A stretch of 64,000 bases of DNA, from NCBI RefSeq assembly GCF_904846705.1, contig NZ_CAJHBS010000002.1:211371-275370 (forward strand). Direction: 5' to 3'. This DNA comes from Psychrobacter sp. Pi2-52. GTDB taxonomy: Bacteria > Pseudomonadota > Gammaproteobacteria > Pseudomonadales > Moraxellaceae. The position numbers were made by a program, and so were the translations under genes. Of this stretch, positions 1 to 11,116 are shown piece by piece (position 1 is the stretch's first letter; the number at the start of each line of letters is the position of its first letter). The notes beneath the pieces are model-generated. The model was not told the DNA's origin. It did no database searches and worked only from the letters and a program-made list of their open reading frames with translations.

Positions 1-119
1 GCACAGCCCGAGCTGGCTAGTACCGCGGCAAACAAAGCACCTGCTATCACCTTTTTTGAATTTAATGGTTTTAGTGACGCTTTCATATTCTTACTAGCAG
101 CGTTTGTATGGTCAGTCAT
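1..119 (-). CDS. N-terminus of a probable lipoprotein, cut by the window edge
   Basis: Read on the minus strand from ATG at 119, the frame stays open to the window edge and gives 39 residues. There is a basic stretch (K-K near residues 22-23), a hydrophobic core (VIAGALFAAVLA) and then S-S-G-C at residues 36-39, which fits a permissive lipobox cleaved before Cys39. A second in-frame ATG at residue 12 would give a more usual lipoprotein leader length. The mature domain lies outside the window, so neither substrate nor function can be named. It is transcribed in the same direction as the Lrp-type regulator upstream. Confidence 0.6.
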   Translation of the reverse strand, partial: MTDHTNAASKNMKASLKPLNSKKVIAGALFAAVLASSGC

Positions 120-281
120 GATTAGGCTTCCTTGTCTAATAAATAGGCTTACGAAATTAGCTATTGGAATTTAATTTCCATCGAACGTTTAACGATATCG
201 TACAGGGTTTAGAGGTAACTTAGCTACTTATCATCCATTGTCATATGATAGGCAACTTCAGCTGAGACGGATTAATTATAA

Positions 282-749
282 TTAATCTAGGGTAATTTTA
301 GTTCCACTCTTAGTAAAGTTCATCACAAACTGGCTTTTGAAATTGCGCACGTTATTTTCGTAAGTCAGTAAGCTGCGCGTGAACTGATGATAGTCGCTCA
401 TGTTTTTTGCATTGACCATGAGCATAAAGTCAAAATCACCCGATACTTCATAACAGCTCATGATTCGTGATTGTGCATCCATCAGGCGTTCAAACCGATG
501 TTGCATTGAAGTGTTAGAGCGCTCCATTTCTATCATTACCACTGCTGTCAGGCCATAGCCCACTTTATCAGGATTGACGATGGCTACTTGTTTGGTAATC
601 ACGTCACTATCTATTAGCGCTTGTATGCGCCGCTGCGCCGTCGCAATGGATACATGCACTCGCTCTGCGATAGTTTTAAGCGGTAATGTCGCATCATCTT
701 GCAGCAAGTTCAAAATAGCTTTATCAATATTATCTAAAGTATGGCTCAT
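282..749 (-). CDS. Lrp/AsnC-family transcriptional regulator
   Basis: At 155 aa this is the normal length for the family. An N-terminal winged helix-turn-helix (about residues 5-62, with LKTIAERVHVSIATAQRRIQ as the recognition region) is followed by a RAM/AsnC ligand-binding domain (about 68-150, including the G-D-F-D-F-M-L segment typical of it). Members bind DNA as dimers or octamers and respond to amino acids. It lies divergent to the EamA-type transporter at 992. That arrangement is common for Lrp-type regulators that control an amino acid exporter, so local control of the neighbour is an inference. The effector cannot be read from sequence. Confidence 0.93.
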   Translation of the reverse strand: MSHTLDNIDKAILNLLQDDATLPLKTIAERVHVSIATAQRRIQALIDSDVITKQVAIVNPDKVGYGLTAVVMIEMERSNTSMQHRFERLMDAQSRIMSCYEVSGDFDFMLMVNAKNMSDYHQFTRSLLTYENNVRNFKSQFVMNFTKSGTKITLD

Positions 750-991
750 ATCAGGTCATCCTTAACAGCAGAGTTTTTTATCAATTTTTATAAATATTAT
801 CACTAAAAATCCTAATATAAGAAAATAATGATTTATACGACACCTATTTGATATTTTTATTCATCAATGAACTTATATAGAGATAATATATCAAAGCACC
901 CTAGTAAAATAGACCATACCAATCAGAACTGCTTTAAAAAAAGAGCTAGCAATTGGTTTTTTATCATCTATTAATAGCTACGGTGCTTATC

Positions 992-2014
992 ATGTCTATC
1001 TCAATGCTCTCCAATGTATTCGCTAATACGCTAGCAACGACTGCTGCACGTTTGCCACTACCTGCGATTTGGACGACAGGTAGCGTACAACAACGCACTC
1101 TGATATTAGGGGTGTCTTTTGCCATATTGTCCAACGTGCTATTTGGCGTCCTCTATGCGTATAGCAGCTTTTTATCGCCATTATCAGGGACACAGGTTTT
1201 TATCTGGCGCATGCTCGCAATGTGGGCAGCGTTGGTCGGATACCTAATGGTAAGTGGGCGTCTGGGATTGCACATCGATAAATTGAAAGTGCTCAAAGGC
1301 GCTAAGCAGTGGGCTTGGTTGCTATTACCTACACCGATATTCCTTAGCCAATTTTGGTTATTTATGTGGGCGCCAGTTAATGGGCAAGGTGTGCAAACCG
1401 CGATGGGGTATTTCTTATTCCCGTTAATGATGGTGGTGTTTGGTTGTGTCCTCTTTGGCGAAAAACTAAGCCGCCTGCAATGGTTGGCAGTGGCCTTTGC
1501 CGCATTAGGCGTGGGTAGCGAAGTTATCCGTACCCAAAGTGTCTCTTGGGCGACGCTATGGGTATGCGGTACGTATCCTATTTACTACATTTTACGCCGA
1601 CTGCAGGGAATTGGCGCAGTAACTGGTTTATTGGTTGATTTAACGATATTTGCGCCCTTTGCGCTGGCTTACTTGTTCTTCTTTGCCCCAAGCAGTTTAG
1701 TATTGGTTAGCGGCTCTGGGTTCTTTATCATGATGCTAGTAGGTTTAGGTGTGCTCAGTGTCTTGGCGATGAAGACCAATATTGATGCCAGTCAAATGCT
1801 ACCAGTCAATGTCTATGGCATGATGAGCTATTTGGAACCTGCATTGCTATTTATTTTGGCAGTGACCGTACTAGGCAACCCATTTGAGTCAGCGATGATT
1901 TATAGCTACGGTCTGATTTGGTTAGGTATTGGGTGTTTGATTGCTCATGGTGTTAGGCAATTGCGTCAGGCTAGTAGAAAGACAGCATTGTCTCTAGAAG
2001 AGAAAATGGCATAA
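992..2014 (+). CDS. EamA/RarD-like multipass transporter
   Basis: This hydrophobic protein shows about ten membrane segments and the EamA drug/metabolite-transporter pattern. Its first repeat begins near ILGVSFAILSNVLFGVLYAY and P-L-S-G-T-Q-V-F-I-W-R-M resembles the RarD subgroup. The second half (WLAVAFAALGVGSEV onward) is the second EamA repeat. ATG at 992 (340 aa) is used. An in-frame TTG at 953 with an AAGAG ribosome site would add 13 residues, so the start is uncertain; both are longer than typical RarD (about 300 aa). The substrate is unknown. Small-molecule or amino acid export is inferred from the family and the divergent Lrp regulator. Confidence 0.85.
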   Translation: MSISMLSNVFANTLATTAARLPLPAIWTTGSVQQRTLILGVSFAILSNVLFGVLYAYSSFLSPLSGTQVFIWRMLAMWAALVGYLMVSGRLGLHIDKLKVLKGAKQWAWLLLPTPIFLSQFWLFMWAPVNGQGVQTAMGYFLFPLMMVVFGCVLFGEKLSRLQWLAVAFAALGVGSEVIRTQSVSWATLWVCGTYPIYYILRRLQGIGAVTGLLVDLTIFAPFALAYLFFFAPSSLVLVSGSGFFIMMLVGLGVLSVLAMKTNIDASQMLPVNVYGMMSYLEPALLFILAVTVLGNPFESAMIYSYGLIWLGIGCLIAHGVRQLRQASRKTALSLEEKMA

Positions 2015-2127
2015 AAGGTCGCTGGCTAGATGTTATAAAGGTTTCTATTTTATAAAACTACTACTTTACAAGTCTATTTTTACCAACTAGCGTTTAAAAT
2101 GGTTTTTGATAAAATATTATAAACAGC

Positions 2128-2167
2128 AAAAAAGGACGGCTCAGTAAATATTGAGTCGTCCTTTTTA
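2128..2167. terminator. bidirectional intrinsic terminator
   Basis: An inverted repeat (AAAAAGGACGGCTCA / TTGAGTCGTCCTTTTT, one G-U pair, 7-nt loop) has A and T runs on its two sides. It sits between the convergent transporter and smpB genes and can serve both. Confidence 0.88.
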
Positions 2168-2184
2168 TATAGATTAAATAACGC

Positions 2185-2661
2185 TTAATCTAAATGCTGT
2201 TTGAAACCGCGTTGCTTATCACGTTCCCAGTCACGATCTTTTAGCGTTTTACGTTTGTCATGCTGCTTTTTACCCAATGCTAGGCCAATTTGGCATTTCA
2301 CCAATGAGTTTTTCCAGTAGCAAGACAGCGGTACACAAGCGTAGCCTTTCTGGTTGATTGCCCCAGATAGTTTCTCGATTTCACGACGGTTCAGCAGCAG
2401 TTTACGGGTACGAATACTGTCTGGACTAACGTGCGTTGAGCTCGATAGTAATGGCTGAATGTGCGCACCAAATAAGAAAGCTTCGTTATTGCGGAATATG
2501 ACATACGCTTCGGTAATAGTCATTTTTCCTGCACGAATGGCTTTGACTTCCCAACCTTGTAATGCCAGTCCTGCCTCAAAGGTTTCTTCGATAAAATACT
2601 CATGACGCGCCTTTTTATTGGCGCAAATCTGATTATCTGGCTTTTTTGATTTTTTTGACAT
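2185..2661 (-). CDS. smpB: SsrA-binding protein SmpB
   Basis: SmpB binds tmRNA and delivers it to stalled ribosomes for trans-translation in the cytoplasm. The 158 aa product shows the family order: an N-terminal [13 protein letters not shown] start, the [18 protein letters not shown] core, an [10 protein letters not shown] segment, and the basic C-terminal tail [20 protein letters not shown]. That tail enters the mRNA channel. The length is standard. The tmRNA gene itself is not in this window. Confidence 0.97.
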   Translation of the reverse strand: MSKKSKKPDNQICANKKARHEYFIEETFEAGLALQGWEVKAIRAGKMTITEAYVIFRNNEAFLFGAHIQPLLSSSTHVSPDSIRTRKLLLNRREIEKLSGAINQKGYACVPLSCYWKNSLVKCQIGLALGKKQHDKRKTLKDRDWERDKQRGFKQHLD

Positions 2662-2861
2662 AATTTCTCCATAAGGATGACCTAAGACACAGGCTCCTTA
2701 TTTAATCAGTCCCACTAATTCCTCATCCTAATCCAATAACTAGTCTTGTTTTTTATTTCGATTATGAGATGGATGAGTCGAACTGCCTATTGTATCAAAG
2801 CCTCTGATGAAAAGGTAAATCAGCTGTTAGGACAAATGTAGCAGATAAGTATTAAGTTTGA

Positions 2862-3431
<570 letters not shown>

Positions 3432-3499
3432 AAGATGTTGCATCAAAGATATGCTGCTAGCACTTGCTAAAACAGTAAGGAGCAGCCATATATGACTGA

Positions 3500-3775
<276 letters not shown>

Positions 3776-3830
3776 AGTATTTATAAGTGATTGATGACGT
3801 TTGAATTTACAACGTTTTAGGGACAACACG

Positions 3831-5156
3831 ATGACCACGCAAACAACAACCACGCAATCTATCCAAGTCACAAACGACTTTGATCAGCAACATCTTTGGC
3901 ATCCATATGCCAGCCTGCCACCAACCTATTCCAATATCGTTATCGATCACGCTGAAGGTATCTACATCATTACTGAAGATGGCACGCGCCTGATCGATGG
4001 TATGTCGTCATGGTGGGCGAGCGTTCATGGTTATAACCATCCAAAACTGAATGAAGCATTGACTAAGCAGTTGGGTAAAATGGCGCATGTCATGTTTGGT
4101 GGATTGACCCATCAGCCAGCGATAGATTTGGGCAAAAAACTGCTCGACATTGTACCTGCTGGACTTGATGCGATTTTTTATGCGGACAGTGGCAGTATTG
4201 CGGTAGAAGTGGCACTAAAAATGGCGTTGCAATATCAAGTGGCTGCCAAGCGCCCAAATAAGCAACAGTTTGCCTCAACTCATTCAGGGTATTACGGAGA
4301 TACATGGCATGCGATGAGTGTCTGTGATCCTGTTAATGGTATGCACAGCCTGTATGGCAAGCAATTACCGATGCAGTATTTCGTCTCTGCGCCGCCACTA
4401 GGCTTTGATCGCGCATTGACAGTAGATGAGCGTGAATCATTAGCTCAGTTTTTTGTAGAGCATGGCGAGCAGCTGGCGGGTTTTATCCTTGAGCCGATTA
4501 TTCAGGGCGCAGGCGGGATGCGTTTTTATAGTCCTGAATATCTGCAATTGCTGCGTCAACTGTGCGACAAGTATGACGTACTATTGATTGCGGATGAAAT
4601 CGCCACTGGGTTTGGGCGTAGTGGTAAATTATTTGCGTGTGAACATGCAGCTATTAGTCCTGATATCATGACCATTGGCAAGGCGCTGACAGGTGGCTAT
4701 ATGACTTTTGCCGCAACGTTATGTACCCGCAAAATTGCCGATACCATTCATAATAGTGACTATCCAGCGCTGATGCATGGTCCAACCTTTATGGGCAACC
4801 CACTGGCCTGTGCAGTTGCGTGTGCATCGATTGATTTGATTATGTCTTATGATATCGAAGCGCGTACCGCAAATATGCAACGCATTATGGAGCAGCAGCT
4901 AGCACCAACCGCGTTATTAGAAGGTGTTGCCGAGGTACGTTGTTTGGGTGCAGTCGCCGTCATTGAGTTGTATGAAGCAGTTGATATGCCCATTTTTCAG
5001 TCTTTATTGATTGATAATGGTATCTGGGTCAGACCATTTGGTAAGCTGGTGTATATTATGCCACCCTACGTGATTACTGATGATGAACTGGCTACCTTAT
5101 GCCAAGCGCTGATAAAAGTAGTGCGTACGTATTTAGAAAACCGAGGTCAACCATGA
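3831..5156 (+). CDS. bioA: adenosylmethionine-8-amino-7-oxononanoate aminotransferase
   Basis: BioA is a PLP-dependent class III aminotransferase that converts 7-keto-8-aminopelargonate to 7,8-diaminopelargonate, using S-adenosylmethionine as amino donor, in biotin synthesis. Diagnostic features are HLWHPYASL near the N-terminus, D-G-M-S-S-W-W-A, GYYGDTWHAMSVCDP, LIADEIATGFGRSG and the Schiff-base lysine in T-I-G-K-A-L-T-G-G. ATG at 3831 (441 aa) is preferred because GGGA lies about 8 nt upstream; the upstream in-frame TTG at 3801 is weaker. The stop overlaps the bioD start (ATGA), indicating translational coupling. No bioB, bioF or bioC is seen here, and no BirA-like operator was recognised. 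Confidence 0.96.
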   Translation: MTTQTTTTQSIQVTNDFDQQHLWHPYASLPPTYSNIVIDHAEGIYIITEDGTRLIDGMSSWWASVHGYNHPKLNEALTKQLGKMAHVMFGGLTHQPAIDLGKKLLDIVPAGLDAIFYADSGSIAVEVALKMALQYQVAAKRPNKQQFASTHSGYYGDTWHAMSVCDPVNGMHSLYGKQLPMQYFVSAPPLGFDRALTVDERESLAQFFVEHGEQLAGFILEPIIQGAGGMRFYSPEYLQLLRQLCDKYDVLLIADEIATGFGRSGKLFACEHAAISPDIMTIGKALTGGYMTFAATLCTRKIADTIHNSDYPALMHGPTFMGNPLACAVACASIDLIMSYDIEARTANMQRIMEQQLAPTALLEGVAEVRCLGAVAVIELYEAVDMPIFQSLLIDNGIWVRPFGKLVYIMPPYVITDDELATLCQALIKVVRTYLENRGQP

Positions 5157-5869
5157 GTGTTTTATTTGTTTCTGGTATCGATACCGATATTGGTAAAACC
5201 TATGCTACTGGACTACTTGCCAAAGCACTTACACAACAAGGTTTAAATGTCATCACTCAAAAGCTAGTACAGACGGGTGTATCGATTAATCCAAATACTG
5301 GCGAGATGAATATCGCTGACGATATTATTACTCATCGTCAACTTATGGACATTCCTTTACAGCCGTGTGACCTTGATTTTACGACTTGTGCTCATCGTTA
5401 TAAGAAGCCTGCGTCTCCTCATCTGGCTACTAAGTTATCAGGAGAGACACTTGATCCTGATATGATTACTAAAGCCACCAAGCGACTGCAATCTGAGTAT
5501 GAGCTGGTACTACTAGAAGGTGCAGGTGGCTTACTTGTACCGATCACAGAGAATCTACTGATATTAGATTATATTGCCGAGCAAGGCTATCCAGTTATTT
5601 TGGTCACCTCTGGTCGATTGGGCAGCATCAATCATACGTTGCTGAGTTTAGAAGCCATAAAATCGCGCGGCTTAACGGTACACAGTGTGATTTATAATCA
5701 TATCCATGACGATGCTGAGCAAACAGACGCTGAGATCGCAAACAGTACCATTGATTTTTTGCAAACGTATTTGGCTCATAATTATCCCAAAGCGCATTGG
5801 CTACAGATACCGTATCTAAAAGATAATCTGGTCGGTAATATTGAAGCACTGCCAGAAAATTTTTTTTAG
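5153..5869 (+). CDS. bioD: dethiobiotin synthetase
   Basis: BioD closes the ureido ring of dethiobiotin from 7,8-diaminopelargonate, CO2 and ATP, the step after BioA. The N-terminal P-loop SGIDTDIGKTYATGLLAKAL (GxxxxxGKT) and the E-G-A-G-G-L-L-V-P motif near residue 120 are characteristic. An in-frame ATG at 5099 lies deep inside bioA. ATG at 5153, which shares its bases with the bioA stop (ATGA) and has GAGG upstream, puts the P-loop at the expected N-terminal position and gives 238 aa. Confidence 0.96.
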   Translation: MSVLFVSGIDTDIGKTYATGLLAKALTQQGLNVITQKLVQTGVSINPNTGEMNIADDIITHRQLMDIPLQPCDLDFTTCAHRYKKPASPHLATKLSGETLDPDMITKATKRLQSEYELVLLEGAGGLLVPITENLLILDYIAEQGYPVILVTSGRLGSINHTLLSLEAIKSRGLTVHSVIYNHIHDDAEQTDAEIANSTIDFLQTYLAHNYPKAHWLQIPYLKDNLVGNIEALPENFF

Positions 5870-5907
5870 CCTATTTATGTTGTCTTTAAAAATAAATCCA
5901 AAAGACA

Positions 5908-5936
5908 TTCGCAGGCAGTCATAAGTTTGCTATACT
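5908..5936 (+). promoter_or_regulatory. probable sigma70 promoter of rnpB
   Basis: TTCGCA at 5908-5913 and TATACT at 5931-5936 are separated by 17 bp. The predicted start, about 7 nt downstream, coincides with the 5' end of the RNase P RNA. Confidence 0.65.
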
Positions 5937-5942
5937 AGCGCG

Positions 5943-6309
<367 letters not shown>

Positions 6310-6388
6310 TTTTTTATTGTTTGTTGTAGTAATAGTTGTAATTAATCTGAATTAAATTCGTTTTTTTGCAAAAAATGCTTATTAGGGG

Positions 6389-6417
6389 TTGACGGCAGTC
6401 AGCAGCTTGGGCATAAT
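6389..6417 (+). promoter_or_regulatory. sigma70 promoter of tRNA-Met
   Basis: TTGACG at 6389-6394, a 17-bp spacer and CATAAT at 6412-6417 (each one mismatch from consensus) place the transcript start a few bases before the mature tRNA end. Confidence 0.75.
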
Positions 6418-6431
6418 GTGCAGCCTAAAAC

Positions 6432-6508
6432 GGCGATGTAGCTCAGCTGGTTAGAGCGCATGACTCATAATCGTGAGGTCAAGAGTTCAAGTCTCTTCAT
6501 CGCCACCA
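6432..6508 (+). tRNA. tRNA-Met (CAT), elongator type
   Basis: The 77-nt cloverleaf has acceptor arms GGCGATG / CATCGCC that pair fully, the D-loop AGCTCAGCTGGTTAGAGC, anticodon CAT at 6466-6468, the T-loop GTTCAAGTC and an encoded CCA end (6506-6508). A paired G1-C72 rules out the initiator, which has a 1:72 mismatch. The body resembles the E. coli elongator tRNA-Met more than the lysidine-modified tRNA-Ile(CAT), but the latter cannot be excluded from sequence alone. Confidence 0.95.
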
Positions 6509-6522
6509 TATATAGCAGTACG

Positions 6523-6555
6523 AAAAAACCAATCTATTAAGATTGGTTTTTTTTT
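6523..6555 (+). terminator. intrinsic terminator of tRNA-Met
   Basis: A 12-bp inverted repeat (AAAAAACCAATC, 6-nt loop, GATTGGTTTTTT) is followed by further T residues, directly after the tRNA. Confidence 0.92.
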
Positions 6556-6887
6556 GCCCAAAATAAATAATCTTCTCAAGGTTTTCCATCAGTTCTTGAT
6601 ATACTAGACATTCTCTACAAGTATTAAGTTTTTTTCATTTCATCTGCAAGTCACATCTCTTCTAACAAAATCGCCTTACTTTGCAGTGGAAAACTGCTAG
6701 AATACTCTTTTATGTCTGCGCATAAAAGTTAATGTGCTTGGCTATAGGTTTTAGACGGTAGTATTAGCCGAATCGGCTTGTTATAACGGTTGACCTTCAA
6801 AGAAGTACAAGCAACTTATCAATTGCATCTGACAATATTTATTTTTTAGTTTTATTATTCTATCACCCTTAATTTAGTAGGCGCTTT
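6556..6887. other. intergenic region before lepA
   Basis: No gene was recognised. A short hairpin (GCAGTGGAAAACTGC, about 6684-6698) and AT-rich stretches are present. The lepA promoter presumably lies here, but no convincing -35/-10 pair was assigned. Confidence 0.4.
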
Positions 6888-8687
6888 GTGACTGCATTAG
6901 CCAATATTCGTAACTTTTCAATCATTGCCCACATTGATCATGGTAAGTCGACCCTTGCCGATCGTTTTATTCAAATGTGCGGTGCCTTGCAAGATCGCGA
7001 GATGCAGGCGCAGGTACTCGACTCAATGGATATCGAGCGTGAGCGCGGTATCACTATCAAAGCACAGTCAGTAACACTGTTTTATGATCATCCAAATGGT
7101 GAGCGCTATCAGCTTAACTTTATTGATACCCCTGGTCACGTCGATTTTTCATATGAAGTTTCGCGTTCATTAGCAGCTTGTGAAGGTGCGCTATTGGTGG
7201 TTGATGCCGCTCAAGGCGTAGAAGCGCAGTCAGTAGCCAATTGCTATACAGCCGTTGATCAAGGCTTAGAGGTCATGGCGGTGTTAAATAAGATTGATTT
7301 GCCGCAAGTTGAGCCTGAGCGCGTCATTCAAGAAATTGAAGATATTATCGGTATCGATGCCGTTGATGCACCGCGAGTATCAGCCAAATCTGGTCTTGGT
7401 GTTGATAAGCTGCTAGAAGCGCTAGTAGAGTTTATTCCGGCACCAACTGGTGATCGTGAAGCGCCACTCCAAGCACTAATTATTGACTCTTGGTTCGATA
7501 ATTATTTGGGTGTGGTCTCATTGGTACGGGTGCGTGAAGGTACTATACGTAAAGGTGACAAATTATATATCAAGTCGACTCAAGAGGCACATCTGGTTGG
7601 CTCGATTGGTGTCTTTACGCCTAAGCCTGTAGATACGGGTGTTTTAGAAGCAGGGGAAGTCGGCTTTGTTATTGCGGGTATTAAGGATATTGCCGGAGCA
7701 CCAGTAGGCGATACTATCACTCATGCTAAGACCCCTGATGTGGATCGTATCCCAGGCTTTAAACAAGTCACGCCACAAGTCTATTCTGGTATGTTCCCAG
7801 TAGATTCGAGTGATTTCGAAAAATTCCGTGAAGCTTTGCAAAAACTGCAAATCAACGATGCTTCGCTGTTTTTTGAGCCAGATACGTCGGATGCGCTTGG
7901 CTTTGGTTTCCGCTGTGGCTTCTTGGGTATGCTGCACATGGAGATTATCCAAGAGCGTCTAGAGCGTGAATATGATCTAGATTTGATCACGACGGCACCC
8001 TCAGTTATTTACGAAATTGAGAAAAAGAACGGTGATGTAATCTATGTAGATAACCCCTCACATCTACCTGAGCCAAACAACATTGAAGAGTTCCGTGAGC
8101 CAATTGCCCGCTGTCAAATTTTGGTACCGCAAGAGTTCTTAGGCAATGTGATGACGCTATGTATTGAGCGTCGCGGCGTTCAGGTTGATATGCGTTTTAT
8201 GGGTCGACAAGTACAGCTGATATTCGATATCCCAATGGGCGAAGTGGTCATGGATTTCTTTGATCGCCTAAAGTCAGTCTCACGTGGTTTTGCATCGTTA
8301 GACTATAACTTTGAACGTTATCAAGCCGATAAATTGGTGAGAGTTGATGTACTAATCAATGGCGATAAAGTCGATGCCTTAGCGATGATTGTGCACGAAA
8401 CCCAATCACGTTATCGTGGTAATGCCCTAGTTACTAAGATGAAAGAGTTGATTCCACGTCAAATGTTTGATGTTGCCATTCAAGCGGCTATCGGTAGCCA
8501 AATCATTGGTCGTAGTACGGTAAAAGCCATGCGTAAAGACGTATTAGCAAAATGCTATGGTGGCGATGTGTCACGTAAGAAAAAGCTATTGTCTAAGCAG
8601 AAAGCTGGTAAAAAACGTATGAAGCAAGTAGGTAATGTGGAAATCCCGCAAGAAGCCTTCTTAGCTGTGTTGCAAGTTGATAGCTAA
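6888..8687 (+). CDS. lepA: elongation factor 4 (LepA), ribosomal GTPase
   Basis: LepA is a translational GTPase that binds ribosomes and affects initiation or back-translocation. The 599 aa product begins with [20 protein letters not shown] (P-loop). It continues with switch [15 protein letters not shown]4 NKIDLP, EF-G-like domains II, III and V, and the LepA-specific C-terminal domain ending in the basic [18 protein letters not shown] segment. The start is GTG at 6888, directly before the conserved N-terminus. It heads the lepA-lepB-DUF4845-rnc-era-recO-pdxJ cluster. Confidence 0.98.
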   Translation: MTALANIRNFSIIAHIDHGKSTLADRFIQMCGALQDREMQAQVLDSMDIERERGITIKAQSVTLFYDHPNGERYQLNFIDTPGHVDFSYEVSRSLAACEGALLVVDAAQGVEAQSVANCYTAVDQGLEVMAVLNKIDLPQVEPERVIQEIEDIIGIDAVDAPRVSAKSGLGVDKLLEALVEFIPAPTGDREAPLQALIIDSWFDNYLGVVSLVRVREGTIRKGDKLYIKSTQEAHLVGSIGVFTPKPVDTGVLEAGEVGFVIAGIKDIAGAPVGDTITHAKTPDVDRIPGFKQVTPQVYSGMFPVDSSDFEKFREALQKLQINDASLFFEPDTSDALGFGFRCGFLGMLHMEIIQERLEREYDLDLITTAPSVIYEIEKKNGDVIYVDNPSHLPEPNNIEEFREPIARCQILVPQEFLGNVMTLCIERRGVQVDMRFMGRQVQLIFDIPMGEVVMDFFDRLKSVSRGFASLDYNFERYQADKLVRVDVLINGDKVDALAMIVHETQSRYRGNALVTKMKELIPRQMFDVAIQAAIGSQIIGRSTVKAMRKDVLAKCYGGDVSRKKKLLSKQKAGKKRMKQVGNVEIPQEAFLAVLQVDS

Positions 8688-8789
8688 TCATTGAGCTTAA
8701 TTTAAGATAGTCATTGTAGATAACAGTCAAATGTAGAGAGTCTTATCGTAAAGGTGTTAGATAAGCCGCTCGTTAATAGGCAATTTGGT

Positions 8790-9692
8790 ATGGATTTTGA
8801 TTTTAATTTAATTTTAGTGCCGTTAACTATAGTACTAGGAATTGTTTGGCTGTTAGACAAGCTAGCGCTCAAACAGCGCAAAAATCGTGGTCGAGGTCAA
8901 GAAGGCTTACTGGTTCGCTGGGCTTATGACTTTTTTCCTGTGTTAGCAGTGGTATTGATAGTACGCTCATTTTTAATTGAGCCATTTAATATCCCATCAT
9001 CGTCTATGGTGCCGACGCTATATACGGGTGACTTTATTGCTGTTAATAAGTATGCATATGGCGTGCGCCTGCCGTTAACCTATAATAAGGTGCTAGATAC
9101 TGGTGAACCTGAACATGGTGATGTGGCAGTGTTTCGCTATCCTGAGAACCCGAGCATTTATTATATTAAACGCGTTATCGGTTTGCCTGGGGATAGCGTG
9201 AGTTATAGTCAAGGCACGTTGTCTATCAATGACGTACCTATTGAGACTAAGTCTGTAGATTTTGCGGCAAATGCTGAATTGACTTCACAGCTATACTTAC
9301 CAGGGCAAATTGGTCCAGGTCAAGTGCTGACCGAAGAGAGTGCTTCTGCAATGGGCCAGCAAGAAGAAGATGCGGCAAAATATTTTGAAGAAGTACAAGG
9401 TGACAACAAGCACCTCGTGCGCTATTTAGACGGTATGAATAGTTCACAATACGCGCCATTTTTGCAGCAACAATCACCAGAGGTGGTTGAATCAGAAGGT
9501 ACTGAGTGGCGTATTGATGTGCCAGAAGATCAGTATTTTGTGATGGGTGATAACCGAGATCGCAGTGCAGATGGTAGATTTTGGGGATTCGTTCCTGATG
9601 AAAACCTAGCAGGTAAGGCTGTTTATATTTGGATGCATAAACCACCTGGTCTTAACCTACCGACCTTTGAGCGTAATGGTACTATCAATTAA
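8790..9692 (+). CDS. lepB: signal peptidase I
   Basis: LepB removes signal peptides from exported preproteins at the periplasmic face of the inner membrane. Two N-terminal membrane segments (about residues 5-25 and 50-70) are followed by box B with the catalytic serine in N-I-P-S-S-S-M-V-P-T. The catalytic lysine lies in Y-I-K-R-V-I-G-L-P-G-D, and box E is M-G-D-N-R-D-R-S-A-D-G-R. ATG at 8790 (300 aa) with AGG 9 nt upstream is preferred; an in-frame GTG at 8754 would add 12 residues. An insertion of roughly 70 residues between boxes D and E is within family variation. Confidence 0.96.
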   Translation: MDFDFNLILVPLTIVLGIVWLLDKLALKQRKNRGRGQEGLLVRWAYDFFPVLAVVLIVRSFLIEPFNIPSSSMVPTLYTGDFIAVNKYAYGVRLPLTYNKVLDTGEPEHGDVAVFRYPENPSIYYIKRVIGLPGDSVSYSQGTLSINDVPIETKSVDFAANAELTSQLYLPGQIGPGQVLTEESASAMGQQEEDAAKYFEEVQGDNKHLVRYLDGMNSSQYAPFLQQQSPEVVESEGTEWRIDVPEDQYFVMGDNRDRSADGRFWGFVPDENLAGKAVYIWMHKPPGLNLPTFERNGTIN

Positions 9693-9823
9693 GATTATGA
9701 GATTGTCTAGAGATTGATTGGTTGATAATGGTTTTATGCTAATATCGTTGCTAAATAATCAATAGCTATTTATTATTTATACACTTGTTCAAAATAGTCG
9801 TTTATCTTTAGAAGGATATCATA

Positions 9824-10216
9824 ATGCAGCAATTATCTGGTTTGGCTATGCAGCGCGGCGCCAGTGTGACAAACATTGTTCTCATTATTATGCTTTTGGG
9901 TATTGCGACTAAATTGACAGTAGCTATCGTACCAGCTCAGATTGGTGATTACCAATTGACCAAGGTATTAAGTGCACAGCTAAAAGAAGCTAATAATAAT
10001 AACGAAACAGCCAAGCAATTTGTTGAACGTGTCAACAAACAGTTATCTATCAATGCTGACTATGATACCAAGGCAGAAGAGGTATTTACTTTTACTGATA
10101 AAAAAACAGGTCAATTGGCTATCTATAAAGAATATGCAGTAACTAATAATTTTTTTAGCAATGTTGACATCGTAAACCGTTTCGAGGGTGACATCGAAGT
10201 GGCAACAGCAGAGTAA
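9824..10216 (+). CDS. DUF4845 membrane-anchored protein
   Basis: A 130 aa protein with one N-terminal hydrophobic segment (about residues 15-38, resembling a pseudopilin-like anchor) and a soluble tail. Position between lepB and rnc, size and topology match DUF4845, a family found at exactly this place in Pseudomonas and Moraxellaceae. Its function is unknown. A strong ribosome site (AGAAGGA) precedes the ATG. Confidence 0.85.
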   Translation: MQQLSGLAMQRGASVTNIVLIIMLLGIATKLTVAIVPAQIGDYQLTKVLSAQLKEANNNNETAKQFVERVNKQLSINADYDTKAEEVFTFTDKKTGQLAIYKEYAVTNNFFSNVDIVNRFEGDIEVATAE

Positions 10217-10318
10217 GCCATCATAATACGACATAGCGCTCTCATTATTTCATAAAATATATCAAATAATATTATTAAACTAAATCTGTCAAGCAGAAGG
10301 GATAACCACAAACCACGC

Positions 10319-11116
10319 ATGAAACCAACTTCGCACCATTCCCAAGCGGTTCCTACTTCCCAAAAAAATAGTACGTCTGTTGACACGCTTGTTGTTAGCT
10401 CAGAATTTATTCAGCGGTTAGCAGTATTAACGCGTAAGTTAGGCTATGAGTTTAATGACTTGAGCCTACCTAAACTTGCGCTAACGCATCGCTCATTTGA
10501 TAGCAAAAAGAACTATGAGCGCTTAGAGTTTTTAGGTGATGCACTTTTAGGGATGATTGTGGGTGAAGCTTTATATCATCGTTATCCTAGTCAAAATGAA
10601 GGGCGCTTAACGCGTATGCGTGCAACACTGGTGCGCCAAGAGTCGTTGGTAATTATCGCTCAAAACTTGGAGCTGTCTAACCATCTTATATTAGGGGTAG
10701 GTGAGCGCAAAGGTGGCGGTCGCAATCGTGCTTCTATACTGGCCGATGCCGTAGAGTCTCTGATTGGTGCTATCTATTTAGACAGTCAAGATATGGATAT
10801 TACTCGTAAATGTGTTCTCTCTTGGTATGGTGATCTGATTGATAATGTCAATGACCAAAAAGCGCTAAAGGACGCCAAGAGTCGGTTACAAGAGTGGCTA
10901 CAATCTAAACAGTTTGACCTGCCTAATTACGAGCTCATGGAAACGCGTGGTAATGCACCGCATCAAATTTTCGTTGTACGTTGCCATGTCAATATCAATA
11001 ATTGCCCTGATATTACTGAATCTGGTGAGAGCCGCCGTATCGCTGAACAAAAAGCAGCTGAGCTTATGATTAATCAATTACATAAATTGCCAGGATCTGC
11101 CAAAAAACGTGTATAG
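10319..11116 (+). CDS. rnc: ribonuclease III
   Basis: RNase III cleaves double-stranded RNA, including the 30S rRNA precursor. The catalytic domain carries the family signature ERLEFLGDALLGMIVGE (about residues 67-83), and the second acidic site lies in A-D-A-V-E-S-L-I-G-A. A C-terminal double-stranded RNA-binding domain (about 182-255) ends with G-E-S-R-R-I-A-E-Q-K-A-A. The length of 265 aa includes a polar N-terminal extension of about 30 residues that the E. coli enzyme lacks. The rnc-era order is conserved and suggests co-transcription. Confidence 0.97.
   Translation: MKPTSHHSQAVPTSQKNSTSVDTLVVSSEFIQRLAVLTRKLGYEFNDLSLPKLALTHRSFDSKKNYERLEFLGDALLGMIVGEALYHRYPSQNEGRLTRMRATLVRQESLVIIAQNLELSNHLILGVGERKGGGRNRASILADAVESLIGAIYLDSQDMDITRKCVLSWYGDLIDNVNDQKALKDAKSRLQEWLQSKQFDLPNYELMETRGNAPHQIFVVRCHVNINNCPDITESGESRRIAEQKAAELMINQLHKLPGSAKKRV

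Noticed and set aside
3776..3830. BirA-type biotin operator before bioA
   Set aside because: No TTGTAAAC/GTTTACAA-like pair was found in the short spacer.
6432..6508. Initiator tRNA-fMet
   Set aside because: Position 1:72 is a G-C pair and the initiator G-C anticodon-stem pattern is absent.
9247..9645. 132-codon minus-strand frame inside lepB
   Set aside because: Antisense shadow of lepB; contains no motif and no ribosome site.
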